From positions 1 through 45,095 of the forward strand of contig BQJF01000031.1 of assembly GCA_021604565.1 (NCBI GenBank): a stretch of 45,095 nt of DNA, read 5' to 3'. Positions 17,925 to 27,181 of the stretch are shown one piece after another. This DNA is from Minwuia thermotolerans. GTDB taxonomy: Bacteria; Pseudomonadota; Alphaproteobacteria; Minwuiales; Minwuiaceae. Each line of letters starts with the position of its first letter. Within the stretch, counting starts at the first letter, position 1. Under the pieces are notes generated by a model that was not told where the DNA came from, searched no databases, and worked only from the letters and a program-made list of their open reading frames with translations. The position numbers were made by a program, and so were the translations under genes.

Positions 17925-18069
17925 ATATCCACAGGAATCAGTCGCTTTGTCGCCCGGCTGGTATCCAATCGACCGGTTATCCACAATATATTGGACGAAT
18001 CAGGCCATTCCTGCTTGGTCTGGATTCCCTGATCCCGTATCTTGTTAGCCCTGAGCTGGTATTAACCAG
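17925..18069 (+). promoter_or_regulatory. gcrA control region with DnaA, GANTC and CtrA-like sites
   Basis: TTATCCACA (17977-17985) is a perfect DnaA box, and ATATCCACA (17925-17933) is an 8/9 match. Three GANTC methylation sites occur at 17935, 17997 and 18023. TTGGTC (18015-18020), a 17-base spacer and TATCTT (18038-18043) form a promoter whose spacer contains the third GANTC. TTAACCAG (18062-18069) matches 7 of 8 bases of the CtrA half-site TTAACCAT, inside the palindrome CTGGTATTAACCAG. Confidence 0.6.
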
Positions 18070-18090
18070 ATATAGCGCGGGAGACGGATC

Positions 18091-18516
18091 ATGTCGGCAG
18101 GCTGGACAGAAGAGCGGGTTTCAAGACTCAAGGAACTCTGGGGTACCGGCATGACCGCCGCCCAGATCGCGGAACAGCTTGGCAATGTCACCCGCAATGC
18201 CGTGATCGGCAAGGCGAACAGGCTCGGCCTGTCGAAGCCGGGCCGCCCCCGCGTTGCCAAGGCCCGTCCCGCCGCCCAGCAGCAGCGCCCCCGCTTCACC
18301 CGCCCGGCCCCGAAGCCGGAGCCGGAGGAAGTCATTCCCCAGGCGCCTGCCGTCGCACCGCCACCGCCGGGCGCCCTGCCGCAGCATCGCCGGTGCCAGT
18401 TCCCCGTCGGCCATCCGGGGGAGAGTGACTTTCACTTCTGCGATCACGAGACGCTGACCGGCAAGCCGTACTGCGACTATCACTGCTCCATCGCCTATCG
18501 CCAGAAGGTTGCGTGA
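18091..18516 (+). CDS. gcrA: GcrA family cell-cycle regulator
   Basis: A 141-residue GcrA protein, the alphaproteobacterial transcription co-activator that binds sigma-70 and DNA carrying CcrM-methylated GANTC. The N-terminal helical DNA-binding domain is WTEERVSRLKELWGTGMTA and on through NAVIGKANRLGLSKPGRPR (residues 5-53). A Pro/Ala-rich linker follows (about 60-100). The C-terminal sigma-interacting part has the cysteine/histidine pattern CQFPVGHPGESDFHFCDHE...YCDYHCSIAY. The ATG at 18091 follows GGGAGACGG. Its upstream region carries cell-cycle sites. Its stop overlaps the GTG of the GNAT gene. Confidence 0.95.
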   Translation: MSAGWTEERVSRLKELWGTGMTAAQIAEQLGNVTRNAVIGKANRLGLSKPGRPRVAKARPAAQQQRPRFTRPAPKPEPEEVIPQAPAVAPPPPGALPQHRRCQFPVGHPGESDFHFCDHETLTGKPYCDYHCSIAYRQKVA

Positions 18517-18983
18517 GCGAGACAACCGCCAGCTTCCGGCCCGCGACAGCCGCTGACGTTGCCGCCATCGTCGGCCTGCTGGCCGATGACAGGCTGGGCG
18601 CGGTGCGGGAAGACGCCTCCCTGCCCCTGGACGAACGCTATATCCAGGCCTTCGATGCCATCGAACGCGATCCCAACCAGCTCCAGGCCGTGGCCGAACT
18701 GGAGGGGCACGTCGTCGGCTGCCTGCAGCTCAGCTTCATCCCCGGCCTGTCGTTCATCGGGACCTGGCGCGGCCAGATCGAAAGCGTCCGCATCCACAGC
18801 AGCATGCGCGGCAGCGGACTGGGCCAGCAGATGATCACCTGGGCCGTCGGGATCTGCCGCGAACGCGGCTGCGGCATCGTCCAGCTCAACACCCACCAGA
18901 GCCGCGACGACGCCGTCCGCTTCTACGAGAAGCTCGGTTTCACCAACAGTCACTACGGCATGAAGCTGTCATTGGGCGACTGA
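18513..18983 (+). CDS. GNAT family N-acetyltransferase
   Basis: A 156-residue GNAT acetyltransferase that moves acetyl from acetyl-CoA to an amine. The acetyl-CoA-binding motif A is IESVRIHSSMRGSGLGQQMI (about 90-109, R-x-x-G-x-G/A type). The C-terminal DAVRFYEKLGF is the usual motif B end. The start is a GTG overlapping the gcrA stop by four bases (GTGA, 18513-18516), implying translational coupling with gcrA. The acceptor is unknown. A repeat-rich region follows the gene. Confidence 0.9.
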   Translation: MSETTASFRPATAADVAAIVGLLADDRLGAVREDASLPLDERYIQAFDAIERDPNQLQAVAELEGHVVGCLQLSFIPGLSFIGTWRGQIESVRIHSSMRGSGLGQQMITWAVGICRERGCGIVQLNTHQSRDDAVRFYEKLGFTNSHYGMKLSLGD

Positions 18984-19037
18984 ACCGGACGAGCGCCCGG
19001 GACCTGGAGGAGGGGGAACTATTCTCTCTGAACTCTC

Positions 19038-19456
19038 CCACCCCACTGACGTCGTGCCCGGGCTCGACCCGGGTACCCAGCAGTGCCGCACCGAGGTCTG
19101 CGAGGACACCCGGTGGCGCATCGGTGTGATCCGGATCGACGCAGTGCCGAGACCTGGACTCGCGGATCAGGTCCGCGAGCGACGTGGTTAAGGGTTGGAA
19201 CTTCGGTATTCATCGCCCTCACCCCACTGACGTTGTGCCCGGGCTTGACCCGGGTACCCAGCGTGCCGCACCGGCGTCAGCGATGACACTCGGGGACGTA
19301 TCGGTGCGATCCGGATCGACGCAGTGCCGAGAGCTGGGCTCGCGGATCAAGTCCGCGAGCGGCGTGGTTCAGGGTTGGAGCTGCGGTATTCATCGCCCTC
19401 ACCCCACTGACGTTGTGCCCGGGCTTGAGCCGGGTATCCAGCGTGCCGCACCGTGA
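19038..19456 (+). repeat. family-B composite repeats, cluster 2
   Basis: Blocks run beta-gamma-alpha-beta-gamma-alpha-beta. The alpha blocks start at 19142 and 19322, exactly 180 bases apart. Each carries CTCGCGGA-N5-TCCGCGAG or a one-base variant. The beta blocks carry CCCGGG-N5-CCCGGG, except the last, which has drifted (GAGCCGGGT). Confidence 0.85.
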
Positions 19457-19488
19457 TCCACTGATCGTCAACAGTCCGGCCTCCGACC

Positions 19489-19779
19489 ATCTCCTGCTAC
19501 TACGTCTATATCCTCGCCAGCAGGCGCAATGGCACGCTCTATATCGGTGTCAGCCGAGACCTGCGGCAACGCCTCACTGAGCATCGGACGGGGTGGTCAC
19601 AGTTCACGGACCGCTACCACGTTCACCGGCTGGTCTGGTTCGAGATCCACGAGAGCGTGGTTGCCGCCCGCCAACGCGAACGCACGCTGAAGCACTGGAA
19701 ACGCGGCTGGAAGCTCGAACTGATCGAGGCACAAAACCCCGCCTGGCGCGATCTCGCGGGGGAGATCCCGTTCGACTGA
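19489..19779 (+). pseudogene. GIY-YIG endonuclease-like frame lacking a standard start codon
   Basis: The open frame encodes about 96 residues of a stand-alone GIY-YIG domain. It contains YYVYILASRRNGTLYIG, with the VYI and YIG strands, then DLRQRLTEH with the conserved Arg, and a C-terminal WKLELIEAQNPAWRDL typical of these small proteins. Upstream the frame is closed by TGA at 19462-19464, and no ATG, GTG or TTG lies between that stop and the domain. At the place where relatives start there is ATC (19489). Either the start codon has mutated and this is a recent pseudogene, or ATC is used. No internal stop or frameshift is present. Family-B repeats flank both sides. Confidence 0.7.
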
Positions 19780-19803
19780 CTCGGTTGGTGCCACCTGGAT
19801 CCA

Positions 19804-20104
19804 TGCAGTGCCGAGAGCTGGGCTCGCGGATCAAGTCCGCGAGCGGCGTGGCTGGAGATGGATCATTCAATCACATCGCCACCACCCCACAGACGTCGTG
19901 CCCGGGCTCGACCCGGGTACCCAGCAGTGCCGCACCGAGGTCTGCCAGGACACCCGGTGGCGCATCGGTGTGATCCGGATCGACGCAGTGCGGAGGCCTG
20001 GGCTCGCGGATCAAGTCCGCGAGCGGCGTGGTGGGGGTTGGAGTTCTGGAATTCACCACCGCCACCCAACCGACGTCGTGCCCGGGTGTGACCCGGGCAC
20101 GACC
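19804..20104 (+). repeat. family-B composite repeats, cluster 3
   Basis: Blocks run alpha-beta-gamma-alpha-beta, with alpha blocks about 182 bases apart (from 19805 and 19986). The gamma block (about 19940-19984) is nearly identical to the one at about 19096-19140. The last beta block ends at the 3' end of cysNC. Confidence 0.85.
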
Positions 20105-20112
20105 CGCGCCGC

Positions 20113-21975
20113 TCAGGTCTGGGTGAAGGTGCGGTCGACGTAGGCGGAGACGCGGGCGACGCTGTCGTCGATGGACAGGTCGGAGGTATCGACGGTCAGT
20201 TCCGCGGCGTCCGGTGCCTCGTAGGGGGCGGAGATGCCGGTGAATTCCTTGATCTCGCCCGCACGTGCCTTCCTGTAGAGACCCTTCGGATCGCGGCTTT
20301 CGCAGGTGGCCACGTCGGCGTCGATGTGGATCTCGTGGAAATCCGCGCCTGCCGCTGCCCGCGCCCGGTCCCGGTCGGAGCGGTAGGGGGAGATGAAGGC
20401 GGTGACGACGATGAACCCGGCCTTGGCCATCAGGGCCGCGACCTCACCCACGCGGCGGATGTTCTCCGCCCGGTCCTCTGGGCTGAAGCCCAGGTCGGCA
20501 TTCAGGCCGAAGCGCACGTTGTCGCCATCCAGCACGTAGACCTGGTAGCCCTTGTCGAACAGCCGCCGTTCCGTCGCCACCGCGATGGTGGACTTGCCAG
20601 CGCCGGACAGGCCGGTGAACCAGAGCACACCGCCCTTGTGGCCATTGCGCTTGTGGCGTTCATCCGGCCCGATCGCGGCCTCGACCTTGGTCACATTGGT
20701 GGCGCGGACGGTGATCAGGCTGCGCTGGTCGGCATAGCCCTCCATGGAGATGATGCCGCCACCGGCAATGTCGAAACCGTCCACCAGCACGAAGCGGCCG
20801 GTCTTCTGGTTGTGGCGGAACTCGTCCAGCGCCAGCATCTGGCGGGAGCGGATGGTGACTTCCGCCACCGCGTTGCGCTCCACCCGGTCGGACTGCACAT
20901 GGCTGAGGTCGCCGGTGTCGATGACCCGGTCGATGGACTGCACGGTCACCCGCGCCTCCGCATTCGCCAGCTTCATCTTGTAGGTCTTGCCCGGCACCAG
21001 CGCGTCGTTGCCCAGCCAGAAGACATGGGCGCGGAAGACATCGGTCTCGACCGGCGGCTGGTTTTCGTGACTGGCGATATGGCCGCGCTCGATGAAGAGC
21101 TGCTCATCCAGCGTGATGCCCACCGACTGCCCGGCGGAAGCCTTCATGGGCAGCTGATCGACGTTCCACGCCTCGATGGTGCGGACCTTCGCCGTCTTGT
21201 TGATGGGGGAGAACAGCAGCGTGTCGCCGACCCGGATGGTGCCGCTCTCGATCCGCCCGGCGATGATGCGACGCTCGTCGAACTTGTATACGTCCTGCAC
21301 CGGAAACCGCAGCGGCTGGTCGGTGGCCGGCAGCGGCACGCGGAACCCGTCCAGCGCCTCCGTGATGCTGGGGCCGAGGTACCAGGGCATGCGCTTCGAC
21401 GGGCCGGTGATCAGGTCACCTTCACGCCCGGAGACCGGAATGACGTGGTTGGGCGTCACGCCGATGCTGGTCAGATAGGCGCGGAACTCTTCCTCGATGG
21501 CCTCGAACCGCGTCTGGGAATAGTCCACCAGGTCCATCTTGTTGACGCAGACCGTGACCTGGCCGATGCCCATCAGATGCAGCAGGTAGCCATGGCGACG
21601 GGACTGTTCCTGCACGCCCTCGTTGGCATCGATCACCAGGATGGCCGCGTCCGCCGCCGCCGCGCCGGTGATCATGTTCTTGAGGAATTCCTTGTGACCC
21701 GGCGCGTCGATGATGACGTAGTCGCGCTTGGCCGTCTTGAACCAGATCTGCGAGGTGTCGATGGTGATGCCCTGGTCACGCTCCGCCTGCAGCGCGTCCA
21801 TCAGGAAGGCATATTCGAACGGCATGCCGCGCCGTTCGCACATCTTGCGGATTTCCTCCACCCGGCCATCGGGCAGGGAGTCGGTGTCATGGAACAGCCG
21901 CCCGACCAGCGTGGACTTGCCGTGGTCCACATGGCCGACGAAGACGGTCTTCAGGGATTCGCGATGGTTGCTCAT
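20113..21975 (-). CDS. cysN: bifunctional sulfate adenylyltransferase subunit 1 / adenylylsulfate kinase (CysN-CysC fusion)
   Basis: A 620-residue fusion that activates sulfate to APS (CysN with CysD) and phosphorylates APS to PAPS (CysC). The N-terminal GTPase has G1 GHVDHGKS (14-21), G3 DAPGHKEF and G4 NKMD, followed by EF-Tu-like beta-barrel domains. The CysC kinase begins near residue 450 with the P-loop GLSGAGKST (about 456) and contains [14 protein letters not shown], the APS kinase region. The fusion is the NodQ arrangement. It follows cysD by 12 bases on the same strand. No sulfite or PAPS reductase gene is present here, so PAPS may serve assimilation or sulfation. Confidence 0.95.
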   Translation of the reverse strand: MSNHRESLKTVFVGHVDHGKSTLVGRLFHDTDSLPDGRVEEIRKMCERRGMPFEYAFLMDALQAERDQGITIDTSQIWFKTAKRDYVIIDAPGHKEFLKNMITGAAAADAAILVIDANEGVQEQSRRHGYLLHLMGIGQVTVCVNKMDLVDYSQTRFEAIEEEFRAYLTSIGVTPNHVIPVSGREGDLITGPSKRMPWYLGPSITEALDGFRVPLPATDQPLRFPVQDVYKFDERRIIAGRIESGTIRVGDTLLFSPINKTAKVRTIEAWNVDQLPMKASAGQSVGITLDEQLFIERGHIASHENQPPVETDVFRAHVFWLGNDALVPGKTYKMKLANAEARVTVQSIDRVIDTGDLSHVQSDRVERNAVAEVTIRSRQMLALDEFRHNQKTGRFVLVDGFDIAGGGIISMEGYADQRSLITVRATNVTKVEAAIGPDERHKRNGHKGGVLWFTGLSGAGKSTIAVATERRLFDKGYQVYVLDGDNVRFGLNADLGFSPEDRAENIRRVGEVAALMAKAGFIVVTAFISPYRSDRDRARAAAGADFHEIHIDADVATCESRDPKGLYRKARAGEIKEFTGISAPYEAPDAAELTVDTSDLSIDDSVARVSAYVDRTFTQT

Positions 21976-21987
21976 GGTCCGGACCCC

Positions 21988-22839
21988 TTACATGTAGCCG
22001 TCGGCGCGCAGACGCTCGAACGCGTCCTCGGCCTCGTGATCCATGGCCCGGCCGGACCGTTCGGAGACCCTGGTGGTCCGCAGTTCCTCGATGATCTCGT
22101 CCAGCGTCTCCGCGTTGGAGTCCACCGGGTTGGTGATGTCCTTGTCCCCCAGGGAGCGGTAGCGCTTGCCGTTCTTGGCGAAATAGAGGTCGATGACCGG
22201 AATGTTCTCGCGCTGCGTGTAGAGCCAGATGTCCATCTCGGTCCAGTGCAGCAGCGGATGGATGCGGACATGGGTGCCCGGGGGGAAGTCGGTGTTGAAC
22301 TGGTCCCAGAACTCCGGCGGCTGGTCGCGGAAGTTCCAGGCACCGGTGGCACCGCGCGGGCTGAACACCCGTTCCTTGGCGCGGGTCGCCTGCTCGTCAC
22401 GGCGGATACCGGCGAAGATGCCGTCGAAGGGATTGGCGGCCAGGAAGTTCTTCAGCCCCTCGGTCTTGCGGGCGGCGGAGCGGGCGGCGGGGGGCAGGCT
22501 GGCATCCATCTCCTCGATCGGCGGGCACTTGCCGCTGAGGAAGTTCAGGTTCCATTCCTTGATGTAGCGGTCCCGGAACTCATACATCTCCGGGAACTTC
22601 TTCTCCGTATCCACGTGCATCACCGGAAACGGCACGTGGCCCAGGAAGGCCTTGCGCGCCAGCCAGATCATCACGTTGGAGTCCTTGCCCAGCGACCAGA
22701 GCATGCCGACACGGCCGAGGCGGTTGAACGCCTCCCTGAAGATATAGACGCTCTGGCTTTCCAGCCGGTCGAGATGATCCATGGCAATGTTCCGTGTCGC
22801 TGTCATTCCGGCGGGAGCAATCTTCCCGTTCCCGGCCAT
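21988..22839 (-). CDS. cysD: sulfate adenylyltransferase subunit 2 (CysD)
   Basis: A 283-residue ATP-sulfurylase catalytic subunit of the PP-loop adenylyltransferase family. The modified PP-loop LWSLGKDSNVM, the MHVDTEKKFPEMYEFRD segment and RRDEQATRAKERVFS are family hallmarks. It forms a complex with CysN, whose GTP hydrolysis drives APS formation. The first ATG is at 22839; other in-frame ATGs at 22806 and 22782 are possible, and the last fits the usual family N-terminus (MDHLDRLE) best. The gene precedes cysNC in a two-gene operon. I see no riboswitch in the 109 bases upstream. Confidence 0.94.
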   Translation of the reverse strand: MAGNGKIAPAGMTATRNIAMDHLDRLESQSVYIFREAFNRLGRVGMLWSLGKDSNVMIWLARKAFLGHVPFPVMHVDTEKKFPEMYEFRDRYIKEWNLNFLSGKCPPIEEMDASLPPAARSAARKTEGLKNFLAANPFDGIFAGIRRDEQATRAKERVFSPRGATGAWNFRDQPPEFWDQFNTDFPPGTHVRIHPLLHWTEMDIWLYTQRENIPVIDLYFAKNGKRYRSLGDKDITNPVDSNAETLDEIIEELRTTRVSERSGRAMDHEAEDAFERLRADGYM

Positions 22840-22948
22840 CAACTAGGCGAGGATGCGCCGGGGGGCAAGGGAGGGAAACGCGCAGCCGTTGTCGCAGTCA
22901 CGTTTCACGGGTCGTTTCATGTGCAGGAAAGCGTCGGGCTGTCGCGCG

Positions 22949-23779
22949 TCAGAACTGGATGCGGGTGCCCAGGAAGATCAGCGCGTCGCGGTTGGTTTCG
23001 CTGTCCAGACCGGCGGACGGCCCCTGGTCCCAGAACTGGATGCCGCCGACAAGGCCGATAGAGCCATTGAGCTGCCAGGCGCCGCCGATCTCCAGCGCGT
23101 CGGCTGTATCGGGTATCTGCTCCTCGCGCTCCGACAGGCTGCGGACATATTTCAGGCCGACCTGCCAGTTGGCCCCGGCGTAGCTCATGCCCAGCCGGTA
23201 GTCGGTCAGCAGGCGACCGAGCTTCAGGTCATCGCCCTGCGCCAGATCGGCACCGAAGGAAAAGCCGTCATAGCCAATGCGGCCACCGACCTGCCAGGCG
23301 TTGCCGCGCTCCGGGTCAAAGGTGGGATCAACCGAGGCGGCGGAAAGCGCGAAGCGGGTGACCGGCTCCGCCGGGGCGAGCGAGGAGACGCCATAGCGCG
23401 GTGCCGTGTCCCCAACACTGCCGAAGAAGGTGAAATCGACCCCGAGCGCCCTGTCGGTGAAGTCGACGCCCACGCGGGATATGCCGGCCTGCGTCTCCGC
23501 AGGTTCGACCGAAAGGTTGAGACCGCCACCGACCTGCCCGCCGTCGCGCGGGGTCAGGGTCAGCAGATCGACCAGCGCAGGGGCGTCAGAGCCGTGGATG
23601 CGCCCGACGGAGGGAACCGACTGTTCCGACGGGGCCACAAGCTGCAGCGTACCACCGGCCTTCTGGTCGGATCCCGCAAGGGCGCTGCCGCCGCCAAGCG
23701 TCACGAGCACAGCCACGGTTCCGCACAGACGGCGGAGCCATTCGCGATCAGGACCTGTCGATGCAACTGCAATGGGCAT
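22949..23779 (-). CDS. putative outer-membrane beta-barrel protein
   Basis: A 276-residue exported protein of unknown function. A signal peptide spans about residues 1-35 (hydrophobic core TVAVLVTLGGGSALAG). The mature part has many short alternating strands rich in Gly, Phe, Tyr and Asp, such as GVDFTFFGSVGD, QVGGRIGYDGFSFGADLAQ, YRLGMSYAGANWQVGLKYV and LEIGGAWQLNGSIGLVGG. It ends in phenylalanine (TRIQF), the signature of outer-membrane barrels. This resembles porin-like proteins. The ATG at 23779 was preferred over a TTG at 23803 because it gives a conventional signal peptide. It diverges from the DUF3576 gene. No specific family is assigned. Confidence 0.75.
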   Translation of the reverse strand: MPIAVASTGPDREWLRRLCGTVAVLVTLGGGSALAGSDQKAGGTLQLVAPSEQSVPSVGRIHGSDAPALVDLLTLTPRDGGQVGGGLNLSVEPAETQAGISRVGVDFTDRALGVDFTFFGSVGDTAPRYGVSSLAPAEPVTRFALSAASVDPTFDPERGNAWQVGGRIGYDGFSFGADLAQGDDLKLGRLLTDYRLGMSYAGANWQVGLKYVRSLSEREEQIPDTADALEIGGAWQLNGSIGLVGGIQFWDQGPSAGLDSETNRDALIFLGTRIQF

Positions 23780-23883
23780 GGGACGCACGGTTTCAGCAAA
23801 CAATGAAGACGCGGTTACTGCAAAAGGGAACTACACACTCACAACGGGTGAATCAATCCCGCCGCGCGAGACGACAGCGCCTG

Positions 23884-23912
23884 TTGTGGTCTCGCGGAAC
23901 GTCGGATAGAAC
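23884..23912 (+). promoter_or_regulatory. candidate promoter of the DUF3576-leuS-lptE-holA unit
   Basis: TTGTGG (23884-23889), a 17-base spacer and TAGAAC (23907-23912) fit a sigma-70 promoter 36 bases before the DUF3576 start codon. Based on sequence match only. Confidence 0.35.
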
Positions 23913-23948
23913 CGGAATGAGCATGTTCAGAACATCGGAATTGCAGAC

Positions 23949-24431
23949 ATGAAAGCACGTCTCGGCGGGGCCAGGACGCTCCTGATCCTCGCCACGCTGG
24001 CCCTTGGCGCGTGCGCGTCGCTCAATCCCTTCAGCGACAGCGATGCGGAATCCGTTGAGAGTCAGCGCGTTGCGGCACGTGAGCAGCAGCAGGCTGTCTC
24101 CGCACGCTCTGTCGTCAACCCGTTCCTGTGGACGGCGTCGCTGGAGACGCTCGGCTTCCTGCCCATCACCGAGGCTTCGGAAAGCGAAGGCCGGATCCGG
24201 ACGGAATGGTACGTTCCCGCCGCCGCACCGACCGAGCGTTTCCGCGTGAATGTGACATTTACCTCACGGTCCCTGTCGCCTGACGCCTTCTCCTTGGGTC
24301 TGGTCCGTCAGGAGCTGCGCGGCACCGGCCAGTGGATCGATCTGCCGGCCACCGACAAGGTGCGCACGAACCTGGAGGAGACGATCCTGTTCCGTGCCCT
24401 GCAGCTTCGGCAGGAATCCGGCCTGCTATGA
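23949..24431 (+). CDS. DUF3576 lipoprotein
   Basis: A 160-residue predicted lipoprotein. The signal peptide ends in the lipobox LGAC, with Cys22 as the lipidation site. The body matches the alphaproteobacterial DUF3576 family: a short linker (about 25-55), NPFLWTASLETLGFLPI, a beta-rich middle (RTEWYVPAAAPTERFRVNVT) and a C-terminal helix (NLEETILFRALQLRQ). It is regularly found directly upstream of leuS, as here, and probably sits in the outer membrane. Function is unknown. The 131-base gap before leuS shows no clear terminator. Confidence 0.88.
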   Translation: MKARLGGARTLLILATLALGACASLNPFSDSDAESVESQRVAAREQQQAVSARSVVNPFLWTASLETLGFLPITEASESEGRIRTEWYVPAAAPTERFRVNVTFTSRSLSPDAFSLGLVRQELRGTGQWIDLPATDKVRTNLEETILFRALQLRQESGLL

Positions 24432-24562
24432 CCGGGGACGGGTCACGCGCCATCCGGCTGTCGTGACGCGCCCCCTGCCCAAGCGCTGACCCGCAGGCCG
24501 GGCCGCCGCGACCGGAACCGCCGTCCGGCCCCCGCCATGATCCGATTTCCCATCGCCGACAG

Positions 24563-27181
24563 ATGACAGCCGCCATGACCGACATGAACGAACGCTACAA
24601 CCCCGCCGAGACCGAGCCGAAGTGGCAGGCGGTCTGGGATGAACGCCAGAGCTTCCGCGCCGAGGCCGAACCGGGCCGCGAGAAGTACTACGTGCTGGAG
24701 ATGTTTCCCTATCCGTCGGGGCGCATCCACATGGGGCACGTGCGCAACTACACGCTGGGCGATGTGGTCGCCCGCTACAAGCGCGCCCGCGGCTTCAACG
24801 TGCTGCACCCGATGGGCTGGGACGCCTTCGGGCTGCCGGCCGAGAATGCCGCGCGTGACAAGAAGGTACATCCGGCGGAATGGACCTGGGCCAACATCGA
24901 CAACATGCGCGCCGAGCTGAAGTCCATGGGCCTCAGCCTCGACTGGTCGCGGGAGTTCGCGACCTGCGATGTCAGCTACTACCAGCATCAGCAGCGCCTG
25001 TTCCTCGACATGCTGGAACAGGATCTCGTCTACCGGCGGGAAAGCTGGGTGAACTGGGATCCGGTCGACCACACCGTGCTGGCCAATGAACAGGTCATCG
25101 ACGGGCGCGGCTGGCGCTCCGGTGCGGTGGTGGAGAAGCGCAAGCTGACCCAGTGGTTCTTCCGCATCACCGCATTCTCCGACGAACTGCTGTCATCCCT
25201 CGGCACCATGGACCGCTGGCCCGACCGGGTGCGTGCCATGCAGACCCAGTGGATCGGCCGTTCCGAGGGTCTGCGCATGACCTTCGCCTTCGACGGCACG
25301 GTGGCAGGTCACGAAGACGGTCTGACCATCTATACCACCCGGCCCGACACCCTGTTCGGTGCCAGTTTCATGGCCATCTCCGCCGAGCATCCGCTGGCAC
25401 AGCAGATCGCCGCCGACAATCCCGGCGCCCAGGCCTTCGTCGAGGAGTGCCGCCAGATGGGCACCTCGGAGGAAGCGCTGGAACGCGCGGAAAAGAAGGG
25501 TTTCGACACCGGGCTGCGCGTGCGCCATCCCCTGGATGACAGCATTACCCTGCCCGTTTACATCGCCAACTTCGTGCTGATGGAGTACGGCACCGGTGCC
25601 ATCTTCGGCTGCCCGGCGCACGATCAGCGCGACCTGGACTTCGCCCGCAAGTATGAACTGGACGTGACCCCTGTCGTCTGCCCGTCAGACAGCGATGCCG
25701 CCGCGTTTACAGTCGGCAACACGGCGTACACGGGCGACGGCCTGCTGATCAATTCCCGCTTCCTCGACGGTATGACCGTGCCGGATGCGAAGGCGGAGAT
25801 CATCGACCGGATCGAGGGCGCGCAGACCGGGGAGCGCACGGTGAACTTCCGGCTGCGCGACTGGGGCCTCAGCCGCCAGCGCTACTGGGGCTGTCCGATC
25901 CCGGTCATACATTGCGATGCCTGCGGCGTCGTGCCGGTTCCGGCGGCGGATCTGCCGGTGGCGCTGCCGATGGATGTCACCTTCGACAAGCCCGGCAACG
26001 CGCTGGACCACCACCCGACCTGGCGTGACGTTGCCTGCCCGAAATGCGGCGCCGATGCCCGGCGCGAGACCGACACGATGGACACCTTCGTCGATTCATC
26101 CTGGTACTTCGCCCGCTTCGCCAGCGCCGATGCGACCGACGCGCCGGTACGACCGGAGGAGTTCGACTACTGGCTGCCGGTGGACCAGTACATCGGCGGC
26201 ATCGAGCATGCGATCCTGCACCTGCTCTACTCCCGCTTCTTCATGCGGGCGATGAAGCAGAGCGGCTATGGCGCGCTGGACGAGCCCTTCGACGGGCTGT
26301 TCACCCAGGGCATGGTGACCCACCGGACCTATCACGCCGGGCGCGACGCCAACGGCGGCGATATCTGGGTCTATCCCCAGGAAGTCGAGAAAGCCACCGA
26401 CGGCAGCCTGATCCAGGCCGGAACCGGTGCCACGGTGGTCGAAGGGCCGCTGGAGAAGATGAGCAAGTCGAAGAACAACACCGTCGATCCCGGCGCGATC
26501 ATCGGCAAGTTCGGCGCGGACACCGCACGCTGGTTCATGCTCTCCGACAGCCCGCCGGAGCGTGATCTGGAATGGTCGGACGAGGGCGTGAATGGTGCCT
26601 GGCGGTTCCTGCAGCGTGCCTGGCGTGCGGTGCGCCAGACGGTTCAGGCTGGCGCCGCAGCCGATGGCGCGCCCGCGCCCGATGCCGGTTCTCCCGCTGA
26701 TGACCTGCTGCGCACGGCGCACCGCACGATTGCCGGGTTCACCGATGATCTCGAACGGTTCCATTTCAACAAGGCCGTGGCACGGCTGCACCAACTGACC
26801 AATGCGATCGAGAAGCTGCGCGGTGAGTCCGCCACCGATCAGGCCGTGCGGCGCTTTGCCGTCGAGACCCTGGTACGCCTGATGGCGCCGCTGACCCCGC
26901 ACATGGCGGAGGAAGCCTGGGAGATGCTGGGCGGTTCCGGTCTGCTGGTCGATGCGCCCTGGCCGGAAGCGGATCCGGCACTGGTGGCGGAGGATGTGGT
27001 GAGCATCGCCGTGCAGGTGCTGGGCAAGAAGCGCGCGGTGATCGAGATCGCGAAGGACAGCGACGAGGAAACCGTGCGCGCCGCCGCACTGGAGGCACCG
27101 AACGTCGTGCGCGCCATCGACGGCAAGACCGTGCGCAAGGTGATCGTTGTACCCAACCGGATCGTCAATATTGTGGTCTGA
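24563..27181 (+). CDS. leuS: leucine--tRNA ligase
   Basis: An 872-residue class I aminoacyl-tRNA synthetase that charges tRNA-Leu. The HIGH motif appears as HMGH (56-59, [17 protein letters not shown]) and the KMSKS loop is intact (632-636). The connective-peptide editing domain lies between about residues 225 and 420 ([16 protein letters not shown] is the editing-site threonine-rich strand). The C-terminal anticodon-binding part ends [14 protein letters not shown], as expected. Length is normal. The start at 24563 precedes two further in-frame ATGs within eight codons. Its stop overlaps the lptE start (TGATG), showing operon continuity with lptE and holA. Confidence 0.97.
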   Translation: MTAAMTDMNERYNPAETEPKWQAVWDERQSFRAEAEPGREKYYVLEMFPYPSGRIHMGHVRNYTLGDVVARYKRARGFNVLHPMGWDAFGLPAENAARDKKVHPAEWTWANIDNMRAELKSMGLSLDWSREFATCDVSYYQHQQRLFLDMLEQDLVYRRESWVNWDPVDHTVLANEQVIDGRGWRSGAVVEKRKLTQWFFRITAFSDELLSSLGTMDRWPDRVRAMQTQWIGRSEGLRMTFAFDGTVAGHEDGLTIYTTRPDTLFGASFMAISAEHPLAQQIAADNPGAQAFVEECRQMGTSEEALERAEKKGFDTGLRVRHPLDDSITLPVYIANFVLMEYGTGAIFGCPAHDQRDLDFARKYELDVTPVVCPSDSDAAAFTVGNTAYTGDGLLINSRFLDGMTVPDAKAEIIDRIEGAQTGERTVNFRLRDWGLSRQRYWGCPIPVIHCDACGVVPVPAADLPVALPMDVTFDKPGNALDHHPTWRDVACPKCGADARRETDTMDTFVDSSWYFARFASADATDAPVRPEEFDYWLPVDQYIGGIEHAILHLLYSRFFMRAMKQSGYGALDEPFDGLFTQGMVTHRTYHAGRDANGGDIWVYPQEVEKATDGSLIQAGTGATVVEGPLEKMSKSKNNTVDPGAIIGKFGADTARWFMLSDSPPERDLEWSDEGVNGAWRFLQRAWRAVRQTVQAGAAADGAPAPDAGSPADDLLRTAHRTIAGFTDDLERFHFNKAVARLHQLTNAIEKLRGESATDQAVRRFAVETLVRLMAPLTPHMAEEAWEMLGGSGLLVDAPWPEADPALVAEDVVSIAVQVLGKKRAVIEIAKDSDEETVRAAALEAPNVVRAIDGKTVRKVIVVPNRIVNIVV

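Larger units (their letters stand above)
18984..20112. other. 1.1-kb repeat-filled intergenic region
   Basis: This gap between the GNAT gene and cysNC holds two clusters of family-B repeats (19038-19456 and 19804-20104) with a GIY-YIG reading frame between them. Apart from these I see no protein or RNA gene. Confidence 0.75.

Noticed and set aside
17925..18001. DnaA boxes near gcrA considered as oriC
   Set aside because: Only one perfect and one near match, and their position fits gcrA promoter control; the parS cluster lies more than 13 kb away.
19038..20104. Periodic repeats considered as a CRISPR array
   Set aside because: The units are about 180 bases, degenerate and contain internal palindromes, without uniform short repeats and unique spacers.
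22900..22920. parS-like CGTTTCACGGGTCGTTTCAT
   Set aside because: It is not palindromic and lacks the CACGTG centre.
20326..23061. A 911-codon open frame on the plus strand
   Set aside because: It is antisense to cysNC and cysD, which have clear family motifs; long antisense frames are common in GC-rich DNA. Its translation shows no domain.
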